NCBI RefSeq assembly: GCF_032075065.1
Contig: NZ_DAMAZC010000182.1
Span: forward strand, 1-8,586
DNA: 8,586 nucleotides
Source: Atlantibacter sp032075065
GTDB lineage: Bacteria > Pseudomonadota > Gammaproteobacteria > Enterobacterales > Enterobacteriaceae
Direction of reading: 5' to 3'
Both the position numbers and the translations under genes were made by a program. Shown in pieces: positions 7,338 to 8,586 of this stretch. Below the pieces are notes generated by a model that saw nothing but the letters and a program-made list of their open reading frames with translations, was not told the DNA's origin and ran no database searches. How positions within the stretch are numbered: the first letter of the stretch is position 1; every line of letters begins with the position of its first letter.

Positions 7338-7727
7338 TTATAACGGATAGTACTTCCAGGGTAACTGGAAATGCGGCCCATCACGAAAACCTGGCCAGTC
7401 TCCTCCCCATTCCAGCGGAATTTTCAATTGGATTGAAGCTTCCTTAAAAGCATTAGCGATCAGTTTGTAATCATTAAATTCCCAGGACACCTCACCTGCC
7501 GGGTACGCAATAATATCGACTGCATGTCCTGATAAGTGGCGGCTATTCATCGTTCTGGACTTCCCTTCCTTCACTAATTGCTTTTGCTTTTCGATAGCGC
7601 GTAGACCTTCCGTAATACCAAAATCGATTTCGCTTAACATCAGGGCCTGTCGAACAAGTCTGATGAGATCGCTGTTGACACCTTGCAAATTTTTCTCACT
7701 TCTAAGACTAAATTTGTATTGATTCAT
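7338..7727 (-). CDS. M15-family endolysin-like peptidoglycan peptidase
   Basis: This 129-residue protein looks like a zinc L-alanyl-D-glutamate endopeptidase of the M15 family (phage T5 endolysin type), cutting the peptide stems of peptidoglycan. The visible motifs are SRHLSGHAVD (62-71), matching the family pattern SxHxxGxAxD with zinc ligands His64 and Asp71; EWGGDW (106-111) with the likely catalytic Glu106; and GPHFQL with the third zinc ligand His119. GITEGLRAIEKQKQL (37-51) is the usual segment ahead of the zinc site. Length fits full-size members of about 130-140 residues, so it is probably intact. It has no signal peptide or membrane segment, as expected of an endolysin that depends on a holin or other export route. 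The start follows AAAGGAA on the minus strand (about 7735-7741). No holin, spanin or other phage gene is visible. A VanY-like D,D-carboxypeptidase is less likely given the size. It is convergent with the secretion operon and divergent from the regulator. Confidence 0.85.
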   Translation of the reverse strand: MNQYKFSLRSEKNLQGVNSDLIRLVRQALMLSEIDFGITEGLRAIEKQKQLVKEGKSRTMNSRHLSGHAVDIIAYPAGEVSWEFNDYKLIANAFKEASIQLKIPLEWGGDWPGFRDGPHFQLPWKYYPL

Positions 7728-7905
7728 TTTTAATTTCCTTTAAATGGTTATATAGGAATCATATGTAAAACAAATCATTTCCGGTTATTCCATTCTTGTT
7801 GAGAGTTTCCAGTTACACCATGAATATTTATAAGCCGATACATAGTTGAAAAATGCTCAATAAATGTAAGGGATATTGTTAAAATTTGGGCTAACAGATG
7901 ATTAA

Positions 7906-7919
7906 ACGGTTGATACCGT
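7906..7919. promoter_or_regulatory. Small inverted repeat, possible operator
   Basis: ACGGT-TGAT-ACCGT is a perfect 5-bp inverted repeat with a four-base spacer, 38 bases upstream of the regulator's start. It is one of the few G/C-containing symmetric elements in an AT-rich stretch. It does not show the T-N11-A core usual for LysR-type sites, so its link to autoregulation is a guess. Confidence 0.25.
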
Positions 7920-7928
7920 CGGAATGTC

Positions 7929-7942
7929 AGAAACATAAACAT
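7929..7942 (+). repeat. 14-bp direct repeat, right copy
   Basis: This is identical to 7192-7205 (AGAAACATAAACAT) and ends 15 bases before the regulator's start codon, next to its Shine-Dalgarno sequence. The distance between copies is 737 bases. Matching bases do not continue beyond the 14 on either side. Confidence 0.6.
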
Positions 7943-7946
7943 GGAT

Positions 7947-7950
7947 GGAG
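7947..7950 (+). promoter_or_regulatory. Shine-Dalgarno site fixing the regulator start
   Basis: GGAG lies seven bases before the ATG at 7958, which opens the long frame. The nearby ATG at 7941 is in another frame, reaches a stop after 14 codons and has no such site, so 7958 is preferred. Confidence 0.6.
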
Positions 7951-7957
7951 ATACTGA

Positions 7958-8586
7958 ATGGCAATTTTTATATCGAAGCAGTTAAAATATTTCATGGTTG
8001 CAATGGAGCATAAGTCAATTACGAAAGCTGCTGAAACACTCTTTATCACCAGAACACCATTAAGCAAAATTCTGGCTGACCTTGAAAAATTTATAGGAGA
8101 TAAATTATTTATACGTCAGTACAATACTCTTGAGCCAACGCAGTTAGCATTGGAACTCTATTATGATTTATTACCCATCTATGAAGCGCATCAAAAAATT
8201 GAAAGAAAAATTAAAAGGAACGATCGCGTCAAAAATGTTAAACTGATTTTTGATGTTAGCTTCCCTGAGGTTTTATACCGGCTTGTGGTATCAATTTTCA
8301 ATGCAAATAATGAACAATCAAATGTGATGTGTGAGAAAGAAACTATCACCGATCAGTTTCTTGAAGCGAATAAGCACAATTCGGATGTTATTATTATTTC
8401 CCTGCGCAAGCTCTCCCCGGTAGTGCATTATAATTATTTGTCGTGGGAGGGGAGTGAGTTAACATTAATTAAAACTAAAGGCGAGAATAACAAAATACCG
8501 AAACTAAAAGTCTTCTTGTGGAAGGATATGTTTAGGGAAGGTGCGAATAAGCAGGTCATTTCTTCCCAAGCTGACTCGCTGATTAA
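7958..8586 (+). CDS. LysR-family transcriptional regulator, SpvR-like (3' end outside window)
   Basis: An open frame of 209 codons runs to the window edge without a stop. Its N-terminus is a LysR-type winged helix-turn-helix: ISKQLKYFMVAMEHKSITKA leads into AAETLFITRTPLSKILADLE (24-43), then KFIGDKLFIRQYNTLEPTQLA. The ITRTPLS recognition-helix region, and LEPTQLALELY in place of the common LTxAG wing ending, resemble SpvR, the activator of the Salmonella spv virulence genes, as I remember its sequence. The co-inducer domain begins near residue 90 (KLIFDVSFPEVLYRLVV). LysR proteins are about 300 residues, so roughly 90 are missing. Codon use is strongly AT-rich, unlike the secretion operon, which suggests transfer. 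It is divergent from the M15 peptidase gene, a layout in which LysR regulators often control the neighbour. Target and ligand are unknown; control of the adhesin operon is possible but unsupported. Confidence 0.85.
   Translation, partial: MAIFISKQLKYFMVAMEHKSITKAAETLFITRTPLSKILADLEKFIGDKLFIRQYNTLEPTQLALELYYDLLPIYEAHQKIERKIKRNDRVKNVKLIFDVSFPEVLYRLVVSIFNANNEQSNVMCEKETITDQFLEANKHNSDVIIISLRKLSPVVHYNYLSWEGSELTLIKTKGENNKIPKLKVFLWKDMFREGANKQVISSQADSLI

Larger units (their letters stand above)
7728..7957. promoter_or_regulatory. Divergent AT-rich intergenic region between peptidase and LysR-type regulator
   Basis: These 230 bases hold no supportable gene and should carry the promoters of both divergent genes, a classic place for LysR-type control. 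For the peptidase, TATATA at 7754-7749 (minus strand) is a possible -10 box; a weak TGATTT lies 17 bases upstream of it (7777-7772). For the regulator I see AT-rich candidates such as TATTGT (7874-7879) but no convincing -35 partner. A small inverted repeat at 7906-7919 and the right copy of the 14-bp repeat are also here. The region's role is inferred from layout and the individual boxes are uncertain. Confidence 0.5.

Noticed and set aside
7941..7985. Alternative start or leader ORF at ATG 7941 before the regulator
   Set aside because: Wrong frame for the regulator, stop after 14 codons, and no ribosome site of its own; it overlaps the direct repeat.

Overview
The window reads as a piece of an enterobacterial chromosome (Salmonella/Citrobacter/Enterobacter/Kosakonia-like). 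The basis is the gene order giant Ig-repeat adhesin, TolC-like channel, ABC exporter, HlyD-like adaptor, which matches the bapABCD (SPI-9 type) locus of Salmonella. Assignments rest on reading the proteins and on remembered family knowledge; no search was run, and the genus cannot be fixed.

Region 1 (1-7151, + strand, GC-rich; one sampled line is about 68% GC) is a co-directional operon of a large biofilm adhesin and its dedicated type I secretion system. The adhesin is cut by the left edge. Only its last 786 residues are present: about five Ig-like repeats of 100-101 residues, an acidic/Gln linker, and a C-terminal secretion domain with two degenerate RTX-like motifs. After a 99-bp gap come the outer-membrane TolC-family protein (2461-3816), the inner-membrane ABC exporter (3840-5972) and the periplasmic adaptor (5982-7151). 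Each has a clear Shine-Dalgarno sequence and the last two follow at very short spacing. The 99-bp gap holds a GC-rich hairpin and a possible 19-codon leader ORF whose stop overlaps the start of the channel gene (ATGA). This could set the ratio of adhesin to secretion machinery.

Region 2 (7152-8586) is sharply different: AT-rich (one sampled line is about 35% GC) with changed gene orientation. A minus-strand gene (7338-7727) encodes a 129-residue M15-family endolysin-like peptidase with zinc-site motifs intact and no signal peptide. Downstream of it lie an imperfect palindrome and a minus-strand rho-independent terminator. Divergent from it, across a 230-bp AT-rich intergenic region, starts a LysR-family regulator (7958 to the right edge, 209 codons visible, no stop) whose N-terminus resembles the virulence regulator SpvR. 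A perfect 14-bp direct repeat lies on either side of the peptidase gene.

Working together: the exporter and adaptor in the inner membrane plus the TolC-like channel should export the adhesin in one step to the cell surface. The peptidase/regulator pair looks like a separately acquired module. Whether it is phage debris, a domesticated lysis protein, or part of a peptidoglycan-hydrolase-assisted secretion system cannot be decided from this window.
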